IMG/VR virus record: IMGVR_UViG_3300023175_000222
Location: 1-22,010 of that record
Origin: a virus
Reading direction: 5' to 3' (one strand)
Length of the DNA stretch: 22,010 bases
Shown here: in pieces, positions 1 through 6,806 of the stretch
Layout: each line of letters opens with the position of its first letter
Numbering within the stretch: position 1 is the first letter of the stretch
Notes under the pieces: model-generated
The model's input: the letters and a program-made list of their open reading frames with translations, nothing else
Told to the model about the DNA's origin: nothing
Database searches by the model: none
Position numbers and translations under genes: made by a program

Positions 1-171
1 TTCTGTCGTAAAGCAAGAGAAGCAGGTATTAAAGTGTGGATGTGTCCTTGGATGAACTTGAACCATGTAGGAACGTATATCTTTAAAGGTAATATGGCTG
101 CAATCGGATCTCTTGGCGTATCTGCAACTGCAGACGCAAAGTCTAGAAAGAAAAACTACAAGAAAAAATAA
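1..171 (+). CDS. C-terminal end of a probable glycosyltransferase-like protein (partial)
   Basis: An open frame runs from the first base to a TAA at 169-171, giving the last 56 residues of a protein whose start lies outside the window. It begins with FCRKAREAG, continues with the aromatic and proline-containing segment WMCPWMNLNHVGTY, and ends in a very basic tail (KSRKKNYKKK). The order 'FC-R-A-G ... W-PW-L-HVGTY-F-GN' resembles the end of family-2-like glycosyltransferases that I remember from marine phages, but the catalytic part is not visible, so this rests on pattern memory only. The neighbouring cytidylyltransferase-like and UDP-glucose-dehydrogenase-like genes downstream make a sugar-transfer role reasonable. 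The lysine-rich end could equally bind nucleic acid or be unstructured. Confidence 0.45.
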   Translation, partial: FCRKAREAGIKVWMCPWMNLNHVGTYIFKGNMAAIGSLGVSATADAKSRKKNYKKK

Positions 172-178
172 AAACTAG

Positions 179-207
179 TTGACAATGAGTGAAGAACAAC
201 GTATAAT
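179..207 (+). promoter_or_regulatory. Consensus sigma70 promoter overlapping a gene start
   Basis: TTGACA at 179-184 and TATAAT at 202-207 are separated by exactly 17 bases, a perfect match to the bacterial housekeeping promoter. The start codon at 185 lies in the spacer, so a transcript starting near 214 would lack that start and would serve the genes from 433 onward. Probably a phage early promoter used by host polymerase. Confidence 0.7.
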
Positions 208-436
208 TCTGATAACAGATTTTATCGAACAGAAACTCCGCAAAGAAAAGGAGTTAGAATTCTATCTCGCAGAACTATCTAAACTCGAAAAGAAAATAGG
301 TTATCTAAGGCGTGAGGTAGATTTGACCAACACCATAATCGGAATGATAAAAGGTGAGATGGTCTATGATATCAAAGAAGGGTTGATGTCTAAAAACGAT
401 AACCTATTAACCTCAGATAAGGATGAAGAAAAATGA
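185..436 (+). CDS. Small coiled-coil protein, unknown function
   Basis: Encodes 83 residues. The frame can be opened by a TTG at 179, but the ATG at 185 is preferred; no strong Shine-Dalgarno is visible. The centre (about residues 15-50) is rich in Lys, Glu and Leu with heptad-like spacing (EKELEFYLAELSKLEKK) and should form a helix or coiled coil. There is no signal peptide and no Cys. Similar short charged proteins occur in T4-like marine phages without known function. It overlaps the next gene by ATGA at 433-436, suggesting coupled translation. A perfect sigma70 promoter sits over its first codons, so its own mRNA must start upstream, probably with the glycosyltransferase-like gene. Confidence 0.75.
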   Translation: MSEEQRIILITDFIEQKLRKEKELEFYLAELSKLEKKIGYLRREVDLTNTIIGMIKGEMVYDIKEGLMSKNDNLLTSDKDEEK

Positions 437-909
437 AAAATATTTTTCTAACGACACTACTGGCTTCTGTGATTGCAATGCCTGCATTTGCAAACGACGA
501 TTCTATTTACTCTCGTAAAGTGAACAAGGCATCTGTGGTAGATCACTACAGAACTGTCACACGAAGTGTTCCAACAACCACAAAGGTATGTTGGGATGTT
601 GAAGTTCCCATTTACGGAAACACTGGTAGCGGTGCCAGTGCGGGTGATGTTCTTGGTGGTATGATTATCGGTGGATTGCTTGGCAAAGGTGCTACTGGTA
701 AGGATGATGGTGCTGCAGCGGGTGCTGTGATTGGTGGTATGATTGCCGCCGACAAGAAAAGGGGTAACAAACAGATCGTTGGTTACAAACAAGAAACTCG
801 TTGTAGAGACGAAACTACTTACACTAATACTTCAGAAGAAGTGTACTCACACAGTGTAATTACTTTCTACGACAATGGCAAAAAATACAAGGTGAAGTTT
901 GTCAAATAA
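433..909 (+). CDS. Secreted glycine-zipper protein (17-kDa surface antigen-like)
   Basis: Encodes 158 residues. Residues 1-20 are a typical Sec signal peptide (Lys-Asn start, hydrophobic core, AFA before the likely cut). The centre (about 64-106) is a glycine zipper with repeated G-x3-G spacing (GDVLGGMIIGGLLG, later GAAAGAVIGGMIAA), as in bacterial outer-membrane glycine-zipper proteins. Two cysteines (53 and 124) flank it and could form a disulfide after export. There is no lipobox Cys, so it is not a classical lipoprotein. A phage protein of this kind would act in the host periplasm or outer membrane, for example altering the envelope or blocking other phages (inference). It overlaps the genes on both sides. 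Confidence 0.75.
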   Translation: MKNIFLTTLLASVIAMPAFANDDSIYSRKVNKASVVDHYRTVTRSVPTTTKVCWDVEVPIYGNTGSGASAGDVLGGMIIGGLLGKGATGKDDGAAAGAVIGGMIAADKKRGNKQIVGYKQETRCRDETTYTNTSEEVYSHSVITFYDNGKKYKVKFVK

Positions 910-1123
910 ACCTAATAAAAAGTTCAACCTAACAGTTCGAGATATTGAAATCATTGAACAGGCTCTTCGGGCAAAGGCGGGTCGTAGAGGACTTGCAATT
1001 GCACAAGGAGAGACGAGTGAAAAACTACATGAAGAAATGATAGAGATACAAGAACTGTTAGGTCGTATTCACGAACAAAAAGTTTGGTACAGACCAAAGG
1101 ATAAAACTTACGTAGGTGGATAA
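899..1123 (+). CDS. Conserved small phage protein, unknown function
   Basis: Encodes 74 residues from a TTG start at 899, chosen because AAGGTG at 889-894 sits at suitable spacing and no earlier ATG exists in frame. It overlaps the end of the previous gene by 11 bases. The core (NLTVRDIEIIEQALR ... EIQELLGRIHEQKVWYRPK) looks like a family I recognise in T4-like marine phages, always without assigned function. It is helical and charged, with no membrane segment. Its stop overlaps the next start (TAATG). Confidence 0.7.
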   Translation: MSNKPNKKFNLTVRDIEIIEQALRAKAGRRGLAIAQGETSEKLHEEMIEIQELLGRIHEQKVWYRPKDKTYVGG

Positions 1124-1704
1124 TGAAGATCGACATACCCTCATATGAAGAACGAGATAGTGCAGGAATGCAGATCACTATTCACAAGTGGGATACTTGG
1201 AATATGGATCATACTCTTGCGTTAATCATTCTACCTATGCTTAAGCAACTTAAAGAAGAGAAACATGGTACACCAAACGTAGACGCTAGTGATGTACCAG
1301 ATAGTTTAAGACCAAGTGAAGAGTGGGTTAAACGATATAATCGTGACGGTGAGATTGATCCATACTTTTTTAAACGATGGGACTACGTTATGAACGAGAT
1401 GATATTCGCTTTCCAAAACAAAGTTGATGATTCTTGGGAAGATCACTACTTCATTGAAGACGAAGAACTAAAAGAAAAATCAGAGATAACAGTAGGGCGG
1501 ACGCTTGAATACAAAGGGGTTGGTGATTGTCAACTTCGCCTGTTCCCAGATGAAGACGGTTTGATGGAAGATTATGAACTCTACGAGTGGGTATGTGGTA
1601 AGTCGCCACGTAAGTTTGATAAAGAAGGATATGATGAATATCAAAAACGAATTTCAAACGGATTCCGACTGTTTGGAAAATATTATGAAAGTTTGTGGGA
1701 TTAG
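1123..1704 (+). CDS. Conserved phage protein of unknown function (DHTLA/ILPMLKQL family)
   Basis: Encodes 193 acidic, soluble residues. The N-terminal part contains WNMDHTLALIILPMLKQLK followed by HG-P-VD-DVP, and the middle has WDYVMNEMIFAFQ then WEDHYF. This order is familiar from many T4-like and other large phage genomes, where the protein is annotated as hypothetical. Conserved His, Asp and Trp residues suggest a binding or catalytic role, but I cannot name one. The start is fixed by the TAATG overlap with the previous gene. No signal peptide or transmembrane segment is seen. Confidence 0.75.
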   Translation: MKIDIPSYEERDSAGMQITIHKWDTWNMDHTLALIILPMLKQLKEEKHGTPNVDASDVPDSLRPSEEWVKRYNRDGEIDPYFFKRWDYVMNEMIFAFQNKVDDSWEDHYFIEDEELKEKSEITVGRTLEYKGVGDCQLRLFPDEDGLMEDYELYEWVCGKSPRKFDKEGYDEYQKRISNGFRLFGKYYESLWD

Positions 1705-1707
1705 AAG

Positions 1708-1893
1708 ATGAAAGTAACAATGTGTGATCCGCCCAGTGGTTGGAAGTATGGATTTCCTAAACCTTTACCTGCAGACTTAGGCGAAGATGAAAGTATCCTT
1801 CCTTGGCTGTTGAGCGAAGGTTATCCGCAGCACGAGATTGACCTATACGGCAAACACTTTTATTGTAGATATTGGGAACAGGAAGAAGAATGA
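1708..1893 (+). CDS. Small conserved hypothetical protein
   Basis: Encodes 61 residues starting MKVTMCDPPSGWKYGFPKPLP and ending with an aromatic and acidic stretch (YCRYWEQEEE). I recall similar short proteins from marine myoviruses, function unknown. It begins three bases after the previous stop, and its TGA overlaps the next ATG at 1890 (ATGA), so it is part of the same coupled string. Confidence 0.65.
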   Translation: MKVTMCDPPSGWKYGFPKPLPADLGEDESILPWLLSEGYPQHEIDLYGKHFYCRYWEQEEE

Positions 1894-2303
1894 AAGTAGG
1901 GTTTACATGCAGTGCGTTTGATTTACTTCATGCAGGACATATTCAGATGTTGCGTGAAGCGAAAGAACAATGTGATTATTTGATCTGTGGATTGCAGATG
2001 GATCCCTCTTATGATCGTAAAGAAAAGAATTCTCCAATACAAACAGTTGTAGAAAGATACACTCAGTTAAAGGCAGTTTCTTATGTAGACGAAATCATTC
2101 CGTACTTGACAGAGTCGGATTTAGATGATATACTATCCATGTATCAAATCGATGTTAGGATCCTTGGTGAAGAGTACCGTGAAAAGGATTTTACGGGCAA
2201 GGATATTTGTAAGAAGCGAGGTATCCAGCTTTATTTCAACAAACGTGATCATCGCTTCTCTTCCTCTGATCTGAGGAATAGAGTATTGGAGAAAATGAAA
2301 TGA
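1890..2303 (+). CDS. Cytidylyltransferase-like nucleotidyltransferase (TagD family)
   Basis: Encodes 137 residues. The frame extends upstream to 1872, but the ATG at 1890, in the ATGA overlap, gives the natural start: MKVGFTCSAFDLLHAGH. HAGH at 14-17 is the HxGH nucleotide-binding motif and FSSSDLR at 123-129 matches the second conserved motif (I/F-S-S-T/S). LGEEYREKDF near residue 92 fits the middle region of glycerol-3-phosphate cytidylyltransferases, and the length is typical of that family. The expected reaction is CTP (or another NTP) plus a phosphorylated alcohol or sugar giving an NDP-linked product and pyrophosphate; the substrate cannot be told. With the glycosyltransferase-like and sugar-nucleotide dehydrogenase genes nearby, it may supply an activated group for surface modification. 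Confidence 0.85.
   Translation: MKVGFTCSAFDLLHAGHIQMLREAKEQCDYLICGLQMDPSYDRKEKNSPIQTVVERYTQLKAVSYVDEIIPYLTESDLDDILSMYQIDVRILGEEYREKDFTGKDICKKRGIQLYFNKRDHRFSSSDLRNRVLEKMK
2106..2134 (+). promoter_or_regulatory. Candidate sigma70 promoter inside a gene
   Basis: TTGACA at 2106-2111 and TATACT at 2129-2134 are 17 bases apart, inside the nucleotidyltransferase gene. Transcription would start near 2141 and serve the small genes from 2300 and the dehydrogenase. The same architecture recurs at 179, 3541 and 7099, which supports function. Confidence 0.5.
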
Positions 2304-2470
2304 CGTGGAATATAATTGTGTTTAATATACTACTCTTTGCAATAGTTGGATTATTATGTTATGGATCATATTATGCAGGATACCATACGCATCCATACTC
2401 TAGGTGTTCTAAAATCTATGAGTCCCCAGAAGATACCAGTGAATGTGTTTGGTTGTTGGAGAATAACTGA
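2300..2470 (+). CDS. Small single-pass membrane protein
   Basis: A 56-codon frame starts at the ATG in the ATGA overlap with the previous gene and ends at TGA 2468-2470, itself overlapping the next ATG. The product opens with a hydrophobic segment of about 20 residues (NIIVFNILLFAIVGLLCYG) followed by a short soluble tail with Cys, His and Tyr and an acidic end. It should be an inner-membrane protein with one transmembrane helix. Function unknown. The precise overlaps on both sides are the best evidence that it is real. Confidence 0.6.
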   Translation: MTWNIIVFNILLFAIVGLLCYGSYYAGYHTHPYSRCSKIYESPEDTSECVWLLENN

Positions 2471-2610
2471 TGGAGAAAAAAGATCCCACTATAGATGAAC
2501 TAAGAAAAATATTCATTAAAAATGGATTAGAATTCTTTATAAAAAAAGAAAAACAGGGGATCGTAAAGGTACACTTTATAGTTAGAAAGGAAGAAGATGC
2601 CACTACCTGA
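2470..2610 (+). CDS. Very small charged protein, unknown
   Basis: A 46-codon frame begins at the ATG overlapping the previous TGA (TGATGG) and ends at TGA 2608-2610, overlapping the next gene by 14 bases. The product is charged (MEKKDPTIDELRKIF, then KKEKQG and a short beta-like VKVHFIV) and has no recognisable domain. The tight packing and coupled start suggest it is translated; no homologue is recognised. Confidence 0.45.
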   Translation: MEKKDPTIDELRKIFIKNGLEFFIKKEKQGIVKVHFIVRKEEDATT

Positions 2611-2788
2611 AGGACGTAAACCACTAACAGATGGCGATATGGTTATACTATTACACAATATTGCACGAAGTGTAGAATCATATGGTGCATCTAATATTGA
2701 CGCAACTGAGATTCGACAAACTGCAGATCGTTTCAGTGAACTTGCAAAGGCAGCAGGTGTTGCACAGCATAAGGCACAACAAGGATGA
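2597..2788 (+). CDS. Small helical protein, unknown
   Basis: Encodes 63 residues with an AGGAAGAAG-like Shine-Dalgarno just upstream (about 2588-2596). The protein is mostly helical with a run of conserved-looking polar residues (DATEIRQTADRFSELAKAAG) and an alanine- and glutamine-rich end. It overlaps the preceding gene by 14 bases and the following one by four (ATGA). No function is recognised. Confidence 0.65.
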   Translation: MPLPEGRKPLTDGDMVILLHNIARSVESYGASNIDATEIRQTADRFSELAKAAGVAQHKAQQG

Positions 2789-3573
2789 AAATTACAGTAG
2801 CTGGTTATGGTTTTGTTGGTAAAGCTGTTGTTGGCGCACTTAACAAAACGGTTGACTATGAGATCGTAGATCCTCAGTATCGGGAATGGAACTACCCAAT
2901 TAGTCAAGATACAGATGGTGTGATTGTTTGTGTTTCAACCCCCCAACACAAGACAGGTGCGTGTGATATAAACAACGTGCACGAGGTAATTGATAGTGCA
3001 CCAGATGTTCCTATCCTTATAAAGTCTACGATTAGTTTAGAGGGGTGGGAACATTTACAAACCGCTTTCCCAGATAAACACATTTCTTTCAGTCCTGAGT
3101 TCCTTCGTGCAGACACGGCAACTGAAGATTTTCTGAAACAAAAATATATGATTATTGGTAACGATACACCAGATAGTTTTTGGTCTAATTTGTTTACAAA
3201 ACGTTTCAAAAGAATTCGTATTCATCACTGTACGAATGAAGAAGCAATTGCAGTCAAGTATGCAGAGAATGCCTTCCTTGCATTGAAGGTAAGTTTCTTC
3301 AATCAACTTTATGATTTCTGTGAAGCTACAGATATTGACTTTGGAGAAGTTAGATATCATCTTTGTCTTGATGAAAGAATTGGAGATGATCATAGTTATG
3401 TTACTAATGAACGTGGTTGGGGTGGTCACTGCTTCCCCAAAGACACACAAGCACTATTGCATACCGCAAAACAATACGAGACAAGTTTTTCTTTGATTGA
3501 AGAGTCTATAAAATATAATCAACGGATTAGAAGAAAAGACTTGACAAAAGATGAGTTTTGGGGTATAGTATAG
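2785..3573 (+). CDS. Short UDP-glucose/nucleotide-sugar 6-dehydrogenase-like enzyme
   Basis: Encodes 262 residues. GYGFVG (7-12) is the NAD-binding glycine motif, KST at 80-82 and SPEFLR at 103-108 match conserved family segments, VKYAENAFLALKVSFFN (157-173) carries the Lys and Asn that line the active site, and GWGGHCFPKD (211-220) contains the catalytic Cys216. These are the hallmarks of UDP-glucose 6-dehydrogenases, which make UDP-glucuronate with two NAD+. The family is normally about 390-450 residues; here the whole C-terminal sugar-nucleotide-binding domain is absent, so substrate and activity are uncertain. The reading frame is intact with a clean stop, so this is a compact form rather than an obvious decay product. 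It is coupled to the upstream gene by ATGA. Confidence 0.85.
   Translation: MKITVAGYGFVGKAVVGALNKTVDYEIVDPQYREWNYPISQDTDGVIVCVSTPQHKTGACDINNVHEVIDSAPDVPILIKSTISLEGWEHLQTAFPDKHISFSPEFLRADTATEDFLKQKYMIIGNDTPDSFWSNLFTKRFKRIRIHHCTNEEAIAVKYAENAFLALKVSFFNQLYDFCEATDIDFGEVRYHLCLDERIGDDHSYVTNERGWGGHCFPKDTQALLHTAKQYETSFSLIEESIKYNQRIRRKDLTKDEFWGIV
3541..3569 (+). promoter_or_regulatory. Candidate sigma70 early promoter for the clamp gene
   Basis: TTGACA at 3541-3546 and TATAGT at 3564-3569 have a 17-base spacer. They lie at the very end of the dehydrogenase gene, about 37-60 bases upstream of the clamp start, so the predicted mRNA would begin near 3576 with a short leader containing the clamp Shine-Dalgarno. 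A sensible early promoter for the gp45 replication unit. Confidence 0.65.
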
Positions 3574-3605
3574 TTCAGATTGACTCATAAGGAGATATGT
3601 ATATA

Positions 3606-4268
3606 ATGAAATTCAGTGAACGCACTCTTACAATTCTTAAGAGTTTTGCTACCATCAACAAATCTATTCAGATGAAAGAGGGTAATGTTCTTAAGACAAT
3701 AACACCAGAACGCACTCTAATTGCGTCTGCTACTATACCAGATCAGATCCCATCGGAAGCATGTATTTACGATATGTCACGTTTTTTGTCGATTTTATCG
3801 CTTTATACAGATCCCGATGTGGAATTCCATGATAAATACTTCATCATCTCAGAAGGGAAACGTAGGACTAAATACTTGTTCGCAGACGTTTCAATGATTC
3901 ATGCAGCGCCTGAGAAGGATGTCAAAATTCCTTCGCAAGACGTTGTTGTTGATGTCTCTTGGGACGATATGCAATCTGTACTGAAAGCCGCAGGCGTTCT
4001 ACAGTTTAGCGAGGTCGCATTTGTCGGAGAAAACGGCACGTGTTATCTCAAAGCAATCGACAGTACTAATGAAGGAACCGACGACTACGGTGTCGAAATT
4101 GGTGAAACTGACGATGAGTTTAAGATCATTATCAAAACTGATAACCTTAAACTTCTACCACAGGATTATAGAGTTACGCTTTGTTCGAAAGGTATCTCTG
4201 AATTCAAAGGTGAAGATGTCACGTATTTCGTGGCAATTGATTCTAAGTCGACTTACAAAAAGGGGTAA
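3606..4268 (+). CDS. 45: Sliding clamp, DNA polymerase accessory protein (T4 gp45)
   Basis: Encodes 220 residues, close to T4 gp45 (228). The frame extends to an ATG at 3597, only two bases after GGAG (3591-3594); the ATG at 3606 has proper spacing and gives MKFSERTLTILKSFATINKSI, which aligns with the T4 N-terminus (MKLSK...LLKNFATINSGI). Further matches are IYDMSRFLSILSL and the C-terminal TYFVAIDSKS. In T4 the trimer encircles DNA, holds the polymerase and, when loaded, activates late transcription with gp55 and gp33. It is preceded by a sigma70-type promoter and followed by a small conserved gene, then a terminator. Confidence 0.95.
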   Translation: MKFSERTLTILKSFATINKSIQMKEGNVLKTITPERTLIASATIPDQIPSEACIYDMSRFLSILSLYTDPDVEFHDKYFIISEGKRRTKYLFADVSMIHAAPEKDVKIPSQDVVVDVSWDDMQSVLKAAGVLQFSEVAFVGENGTCYLKAIDSTNEGTDDYGVEIGETDDEFKIIIKTDNLKLLPQDYRVTLCSKGISEFKGEDVTYFVAIDSKSTYKKG

Positions 4269-4274
4269 TTCCAA

Positions 4275-4538
4275 ATGAATGATCAAATGCAAGGACAGCA
4301 ACAAGTCCAACTTACACTGGCAGATATTTCTACTGTCGTAAACGTTATCGATGCGGTATCACGCCGTGGCGGTTTCGAGGGTCAAGAACTCGCAGGAGTA
4401 GGGACCCTACGCAACAAACTGGTTGCATACGTTAACCAACGTGCACCTCAACCACCTGAAGGTGCAATGGCTGCAGAAGCAGACATCGAAGCACCTGCAG
4501 AACCACTTACAGGTGAACTAGCAGACAAAGTACAGTAA
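4275..4538 (+). CDS. Conserved small protein downstream of the clamp
   Basis: Encodes 87 residues. A glutamine-rich start (MQGQQQVQ) leads to LTLADISTVVNVIDAVSRRGGFEGQELAGVG and RNKLVAYVN, a pattern I recognise from T4-like marine phages next to gp45 but without known function. The last 30 residues are an acidic, Ala/Pro/Glu-rich tail that should be disordered. Only six bases separate it from the clamp stop, so both are cotranscribed and the unit ends at the hairpin at 4551. A clamp- or replisome-associated role is inference from position. Confidence 0.75.
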   Translation: MNDQMQGQQQVQLTLADISTVVNVIDAVSRRGGFEGQELAGVGTLRNKLVAYVNQRAPQPPEGAMAAEADIEAPAEPLTGELADKVQ

Positions 4539-4550
4539 ATACTGTGCTAG

Positions 4551-4580
4551 AGGGGCGGGGAAACTCGCCCCTTTGATCTT
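4551..4580 (+). terminator. Rho-independent terminator after the clamp unit
   Basis: AGGGGCG (4551-4557) and CGCCCCT (4566-4572) form a perfect 7-bp GC-rich stem with an 8-base loop, followed by a T-rich but interrupted tract (TTGATCTTTTCTTTT). It separates gp45 and its partner from the clamp loader genes, so gp44 may need readthrough or its own promoter. Confidence 0.75.
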
Positions 4581-4608
4581 TTCTTTTATATTATGATTGT
4601 GGTGAACT

Positions 4609-5562
4609 ATGACTATTGATGCAAAATCAAACGAAGTACTTTGGGTTGAGAAGTACCGTCCAAACAAAATCTCTGACACGATCCTACCAGAAGACACTCG
4701 CAAGATGTTTGCGAAGTTTGTCTCTGATGAAAACATTCCCAACTTACTTCTATCAGGTGGACCAGGCGTAGGTAAGACTACGATTGCGAAAGCTATGTTA
4801 GAAGAACTAGGTTGTGACTACATCGTTAAGAACGGATCTCTTAACGTAAACATTGACTCTATCCGTTACGACATCTCTACATTCGCATCTGCAGTATCAC
4901 TGACAGGTGGTCGCAAGTATGTTATCTTTGATGAAGCAGACTATTTGAATGCAGCGAATGTTCAACCTGCATTGCGTAACTTCATCGAAGAATACTCTTC
5001 TAACTGTGGTTTCATCTTTACGTGTAACTTCAAGAACCGTATTATCTCACCTCTGCGTTCACGTCTATCTGAGATTGACTTCTCTATTGACAATGAAGAG
5101 AAACCTGCACTTGCGGGTGCGTTCTACAAACGTGTACTTGCAATTCTTGACAACGAAGGTGTTACATATGACAAAGGTGTTATCGCTAAAGTCGTACAGA
5201 AATACTTCCCAGACTTCCGTCGAGTATTAACAGAACTGCAGTCCTATGCAGCGTCTGGTTCTATTGATGAGGGAATCTTCATTAATCTGAAACAAGAGTC
5301 TATTGACGAAGTGTTTCATATGTTGAAGACAAAGAACTTTACTGAAATGCGCAAGTGGGTGGCAAAGAACTCTGATCAAGATATGAACGAAATGTTCCGT
5401 CGAATTTACGACTCTGCAGATAAATATGTTGAGTTCCGTAGTCTGCCTGGATTCTGTGTGACGACTGCAGACTACATGTACAAGTCTGCGTTCGTTGCAG
5501 ATCAGGAGATTAACCTTGTTGCATTCTTAACTGAAGTGATGATCGAATCGGAGTATAAATGA
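4609..5562 (+). CDS. 44: Clamp loader large subunit, AAA+ ATPase (T4 gp44)
   Basis: Encodes 317 residues (T4 gp44: 319). EKYRP at 14-18 is the usual N-terminal motif; Walker A is GGPGVGKTT (50-58), Walker B VIFDEAD (105-111), sensor 1 TCN (138-140), and SPLRSR (147-152) supplies the arginine finger in the position of the SRC motif. Four copies with one gp62 load gp45 onto primer-template junctions using ATP. The ribosome site is weak (GTGGTG). In T4 the next gene is gp62; here four unrelated ORFs come between. Confidence 0.95.
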   Translation: MTIDAKSNEVLWVEKYRPNKISDTILPEDTRKMFAKFVSDENIPNLLLSGGPGVGKTTIAKAMLEELGCDYIVKNGSLNVNIDSIRYDISTFASAVSLTGGRKYVIFDEADYLNAANVQPALRNFIEEYSSNCGFIFTCNFKNRIISPLRSRLSEIDFSIDNEEKPALAGAFYKRVLAILDNEGVTYDKGVIAKVVQKYFPDFRRVLTELQSYAASGSIDEGIFINLKQESIDEVFHMLKTKNFTEMRKWVAKNSDQDMNEMFRRIYDSADKYVEFRSLPGFCVTTADYMYKSAFVADQEINLVAFLTEVMIESEYK

Positions 5563-5563
5563 G

Positions 5564-6304
5564 ATGTGGGAGTCTAAACCCAATGTTGCACCAAATAATT
5601 GGGTTGGTAATAACATAAAAACCAAACCTATTACCGTAACTTACAATAATAACTTTAGTTCATCTGCAAGATCGGGTGGATTTATTATTACAACTAGTGA
5701 TGTCCTACCCGCAACTGAAGACTATAAAAAAGTAAAAGAAATCGTTGAAAGACTTATTGAGTCTGGGATTGGTAAAATGGGAGAGGGTTACTGCATTAGT
5801 GTAAGTGACATTCTTTTCAATATACTTAATCAAAACGGTATCAAGTCTCACTTGATGGAAGTTCAACTTAGTGCTGTAGATCATATAAATGATAGACATT
5901 ACATGGTTGGGTTCAACACAACCTTTCAACAAAATAGCCACACTCAGGTTTCTACTCATGTAGTTGTTGTGACAGATACTGAAATTCCTATGATAGTTGA
6001 TTTATCAATTGCTCATAGGTTGCCTGGCGATTTCCAATGTATAATTGATAAAGCTGTAAACGAAGGTGATAAAGTTCTGTCTAAAATTGACTTTCAAGGA
6101 TGGGGTTACATTTATCAAGAAAAGAAAGATGGAGTAGGGATCCCACAACTCCATCAAATTAGTATACTTGAAAGAATCTCTACTGATAAGAAAATCTTTG
6201 AAGAAATGAAGTCTCTAAAGGCATTGAATATTATTGGTATTGGGTTAAGTATGTTTGCTTTGGTTAACGTTGTTGCCAAGGTCTGGTTAGATTGGTATAA
6301 TTAG
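5564..6304 (+). CDS. Transglutaminase-like/cysteine-protease-fold protein with C-terminal membrane helix
   Basis: Encodes 246 residues; I do not recognise it as a known phage family. Residues 74-101 (GEGYCISVSDILFNILNQNG followed by IKSHLMEV) resemble the nucleophile helix of transglutaminase-like enzymes (G-x-C...L...G-I), HVVVV at 132 fits the catalytic His strand, and IVDLS at 144-148 supplies an Asp14 residues later, so a Cys77-His132-Asp146 triad is possible. A hydrophobic helix (about 221-241, LNIIGIGLSMFALVNVVAKV) near the end could anchor it in the host membrane. The N-terminal 40 residues are Asn/Ser-rich. It begins one base after the gp44 stop. Three 60-base lines counted by hand have about 30-33% G+C against about 43% in gp44, which suggests later acquisition. 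Function unknown; the fold call is tentative. Confidence 0.55.
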   Translation: MWESKPNVAPNNWVGNNIKTKPITVTYNNNFSSSARSGGFIITTSDVLPATEDYKKVKEIVERLIESGIGKMGEGYCISVSDILFNILNQNGIKSHLMEVQLSAVDHINDRHYMVGFNTTFQQNSHTQVSTHVVVVTDTEIPMIVDLSIAHRLPGDFQCIIDKAVNEGDKVLSKIDFQGWGYIYQEKKDGVGIPQLHQISILERISTDKKIFEEMKSLKALNIIGIGLSMFALVNVVAKVWLDWYN

Positions 6305-6305
6305 A

Positions 6306-6806
6306 ATGCAGGGGAAGTACAAAACTTTTGATCCAAGTTTACACAATAAAACTGATAAACCAGGCAAGGATGCGGCACTTGAATTTATAAACCGACATCT
6401 TCGATCTCATAATTCAAACCTTCGAACAATAGAAAACCCTAATCGATATGGGATAGATCTACTGACTTTGAATGAAAAAGACGAAGTAACTATATGTTGG
6501 GAAATTGAAGTTAGGTTAGCATGGAAGGGTGATAGATCATTTTATTTTGACACAGTACACTGTCCAGAAAGAAAAGATCGTCTATGGAAACAAGGCGAAG
6601 AATTTACAAACAGTATTCCCTTCCCATTATCAAGTAATTGTAAACTCTTCTATGTTCAATTGAACGACTTGTGCAACAGAGTTTTGTTGGTTGATAGTAA
6701 AAACATTCTAAGGTGCAAACTCAAACATAGTCCCAATAAAGAAATTTCGGAAGGTGAGATGTTCAGAAACATCCCACTTAAAGCAGTGAAAGAATTGAGG
6801 ATCTAA
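6306..6806 (+). CDS. Putative PD-(D/E)XK-fold nuclease-like protein
   Basis: Encodes 166 residues starting one base after the previous stop. Residues 44-70 read N-P-N-R-Y-G-I-D51 ... W-E66-I-E68-V-R, with an upstream helix (KDAALEFINRHL), which fits the Asp...(Glu)-x-(Glu/Lys) core of PD-(D/E)XK nucleases, although the usual Lys is replaced by Glu. The second half has a strand-rich region (CKLFYVQLN, RVLLVDSKNIL). It could be an active nuclease, a DNA-binding relative without catalysis, or something else. It is AT-rich like its partner upstream, with which it forms an apparent two-gene cassette inserted between gp44 and gp62. Confidence 0.45.
   Translation: MQGKYKTFDPSLHNKTDKPGKDAALEFINRHLRSHNSNLRTIENPNRYGIDLLTLNEKDEVTICWEIEVRLAWKGDRSFYFDTVHCPERKDRLWKQGEEFTNSIPFPLSSNCKLFYVQLNDLCNRVLLVDSKNILRCKLKHSPNKEISEGEMFRNIPLKAVKELRI

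Noticed and set aside
457-792. Minus-strand open frame of 111 codons
   Set aside because: Antisense to the signal-peptide and glycine-zipper gene; no ribosome site, Thr/Ser/Cys-rich composition of a shadow frame.
2527-2907. Minus-strand open frame of 126 codons
   Set aside because: Lies antisense to three coupled plus-strand genes and has no recognisable domain.
4532-4545. ACAGTA-AA-TACTGT palindrome at the end of the small gene after the clamp
   Set aside because: Two-base loop and immediate neighbour of a clear terminator; likely chance or part of the terminator region.
5147-5175. TTGACA inside gp44 as a further promoter
   Set aside because: The bases 17 downstream (GACAAA) do not form a -10 element.
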